Notes under the pieces: generated by a model
What the model saw: the letters and a program-made list of their open reading frames with translations, nothing else
What the model was told of the DNA's origin: nothing
Database searches by the model: none
Assembly: GCF_039538365.1 (NCBI RefSeq)
Contig: NZ_BAABCA010000002.1
Span: 372,001-436,000, forward strand
Direction of reading: 5' to 3'
Origin: Postechiella marina
Lineage (GTDB): Bacteria > Bacteroidota > Bacteroidia > Flavobacteriales > Flavobacteriaceae
DNA: 64,000 nucleotides
Program-made: the position numbers and the translations under genes
Shown here: positions 62,585 through 64,000 of the stretch, in pieces
Numbering within the stretch: the first letter of the stretch is position 1
Layout of the letters: each line of letters begins with the position of its first letter

Positions 62585-64000
62585 TTAAAATTTAAGATTA
62601 TATAATAGTTTTAAGTAATACGAGCGACCGTAACCCAATAAAAGCCCATTGTTATTAGCAGAGTGAATACCTCCATTTGCTGAATTACTAATATTTACAT
62701 TAGTAACATCTAGCAGGTTTCTACCTCCAAGTGTGGCTTGAACTGTATTATTAAAAAAAGACTTTTTTACAGAGGCATCTAACCAATTATAAGCACTAGT
62801 TGTAGTTTTAGAAAATGTAGAGTTACCATCGCTATCTGCGCCTGTAGCTGTAAAGTTTTGCTGCTCGCCATTATGTTTTAAAAGCACAGTAAAAGCAGCA
62901 TCCCATTTTTTTACTTGATAAGTAGCACCTGCATTTATTTGTAAAGCATAAAGAAAATTGTTGTTTGCTTCTTTGTCGTTATTAGTGTTTTGAGCGATAC
63001 CTTGTAATGTAGCTCCAAAGTTAAATATCCAACTATTGGCTTTTAAACTATTCTCTAATGTTGTACTCCATAATTTATAGGTATCTATATTTATATATTG
63101 ATACTGCAATGGCGCATTATTAACAATAGCTAAATCTATTCTATCTTTAATATCGATATAGCTTATTTTTATGGCATTTAGCATTGATAAATTATTAAAC
63201 CAACTACGTTTTTTTAAGTTTAAAAAGGCTGTAAAACCATTTTCTGGACTCAAATTTTCGTTACCCCTTACATCGTGATTGCTATCTACAAAGTAATAGT
63301 AAAGCTCTTCGAAATTTGGTGTCCTGTACGCTGTACCAAAGTTTCCGCGTAACTCAAAACCTTTTTTCATAAGATAACGAGCACTTATAGAGCCTAAAAA
63401 TTTAGATTGAAATAGGGAATTGTATTCAAAACGTAAACCTGGTCGGAATAAAAACTTATTAGAAAAATTTATTTCGGAAGAACCAAAAACTGCATAATTA
63501 TTTTGGGTTTGCTTTTTATCTTGCTGTGTAACATCGCCTGAAGCCTGAGTATCGAAACCTTCTATAAAACGAGTTTCGTAACCTAATTGAAAATTATAAA
63601 CATCGTTTTTAACCAAATTATTTATACTTCCTTTAGAAAAAAATACGCTGCTAGATTGATAAACCTCATCGGTTTCGTTGCTTTTTTCTTTGGTTAATAT
63701 GTAATAGTTAAACTCGTTTAAGCGACGCTTTTGTTGTTGGTAAGATAACGAAGCATTGTAATTTGCTCCAGAATTAAGTTTACCGTTTAGGTTTATATTG
63801 TTTACAAATCTGTTGGTTGTAAAAACCCTATCTGTAGCAGATGGATTACTGGTTTGCGACTGCGTGTTTACGTTAGCCCTAACCGCTGCATCATAGTAAT
63901 TTATTGTTTCGTTAAAATATTCAAACTTATAAAAAACCTTAAAATTAGTCTTACTATAGTTTAATAGCGCATTAGTGTTAATTTGGGTTTTAGGCAACCA
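62585..64000 (-). CDS. TonB-dependent receptor (heme type by context), C-terminal part
   Basis: The frame is open to the window edge, so the N-terminal signal, plug and part of the barrel are outside. About 471 residues of barrel strands remain, with RGNFGTAYRTPNFEELYYY (the segment shared by siderophore and heme receptors) and a C-terminus LGYGRSYYLKLLYNLKF. Its partnership with HmuY indicates heme or heme-protein uptake, but the receptor sequence alone does not show the HmuR His/NPDL signature in this part. Confidence 0.88.
   Translation of the reverse strand, partial: WLPKTQINTNALLNYSKTNFKVFYKFEYFNETINYYDAAVRANVNTQSQTSNPSATDRVFTTNRFVNNINLNGKLNSGANYNASLSYQQQKRRLNEFNYYILTKEKSNETDEVYQSSSVFFSKGSINNLVKNDVYNFQLGYETRFIEGFDTQASGDVTQQDKKQTQNNYAVFGSSEINFSNKFLFRPGLRFEYNSLFQSKFLGSISARYLMKKGFELRGNFGTAYRTPNFEELYYYFVDSNHDVRGNENLSPENGFTAFLNLKKRSWFNNLSMLNAIKISYIDIKDRIDLAIVNNAPLQYQYINIDTYKLWSTTLENSLKANSWIFNFGATLQGIAQNTNNDKEANNNFLYALQINAGATYQVKKWDAAFTVLLKHNGEQQNFTATGADSDGNSTFSKTTTSAYNWLDASVKKSFFNNTVQATLGGRNLLDVTNVNISNSANGGIHSANNNGLLLGYGRSYYLKLLYNLKF

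Overview
The window comes from a low-GC (roughly one third G+C by eye) member of the Bacteroidota, almost certainly family Flavobacteriaceae. The evidence is the promoter style (TAnnTTTG -7 boxes, few Shine-Dalgarno sites), the abundance of TonB-dependent receptors with an N-terminal carboxypeptidase-regulatory-like domain, lipoproteins with SC-type lipoboxes, and family-specific genes (DUF2480, DUF3078, HmuY, a two-ExbD operon). No phage, insertion sequence, CRISPR array or rRNA was found.

Layout. (1) 1-9.6 kb: an iron-sulfur cluster assembly (SUF) cluster, sufB(end)-sufC-sufD-sufS-sufE-sufT followed by DUF2480 and DUF3078 genes, with two extra lipoprotein genes, a histidine kinase and an unknown secreted protein placed between the conserved genes. 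(2) 9.8-20.7 kb: metal import. It holds feoA-feoB with a 46-residue FeoB-associated Cys-rich peptide, a DUF1080 protein, a DtxR/MntR-type regulator divergent from a TonB receptor, and a TroABCD-like Mn/Zn ABC transporter with two permeases. A perfect 14+14 bp inverted repeat lies between the regulator and the receptor. (3) 20.7-29.3 kb: a YraN nuclease, a polyprenyl synthetase and a TetR-TolC-adaptor-RND efflux operon. (4) 29.3-35.8 kb: a possible small RNA and two tandem paralogous TonB receptors with matching leaders. (5) 35.8-43.5 kb: aspS, a ClC channel with CBS domains, asnS, rpoN and a PAP2-like membrane protein. (6) 43.5-47.3 kb: an ExbB-ExbD-ExbD energising operon, a beta-barrel protein, a frameshifted lipoprotein gene and tRNA-Ser(GGA). 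(7) 47.3-58.1 kb: housekeeping genes (asparaginase, TatD, LpxH, MFS, RecJ, OsmC, AhpD-like, UDG, HopJ, RsmI, QueD, 2OG oxygenase). (8) 58.1-64 kb: a TPR protein with a degenerate kinase domain, a MATE exporter, and HmuY plus a heme-type TonB receptor that runs off the window.

How it fits together. Much of the left half serves metal handling: Fe(II) uptake by Feo, Mn/Zn uptake by the Tro-like system, iron use by SUF, heme capture by HmuY and its receptor, and ExbB/ExbD to energise the TonB receptors. The DtxR-type protein is the likely local controller. The core TTAG-N6-CTAA of its candidate operator also occurs in the leaders of the two tandem receptors at 29.6-35.5 kb.

The most unusual non-coding signal is a dispersed, structured intergenic repeat (17.4, 39.7, 49.2 and 50.3 kb). 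In three copies the terminal inverted repeats change sequence but keep their pairing. A similar folded leader precedes sufE. Other items for a second look are a ClC protein with Gln at the gating-glutamate position, a histidine-kinase-like protein with Gln at the phospho-acceptor position, an enlarged RND pump, and a promoter-terminator unit with no ORF.
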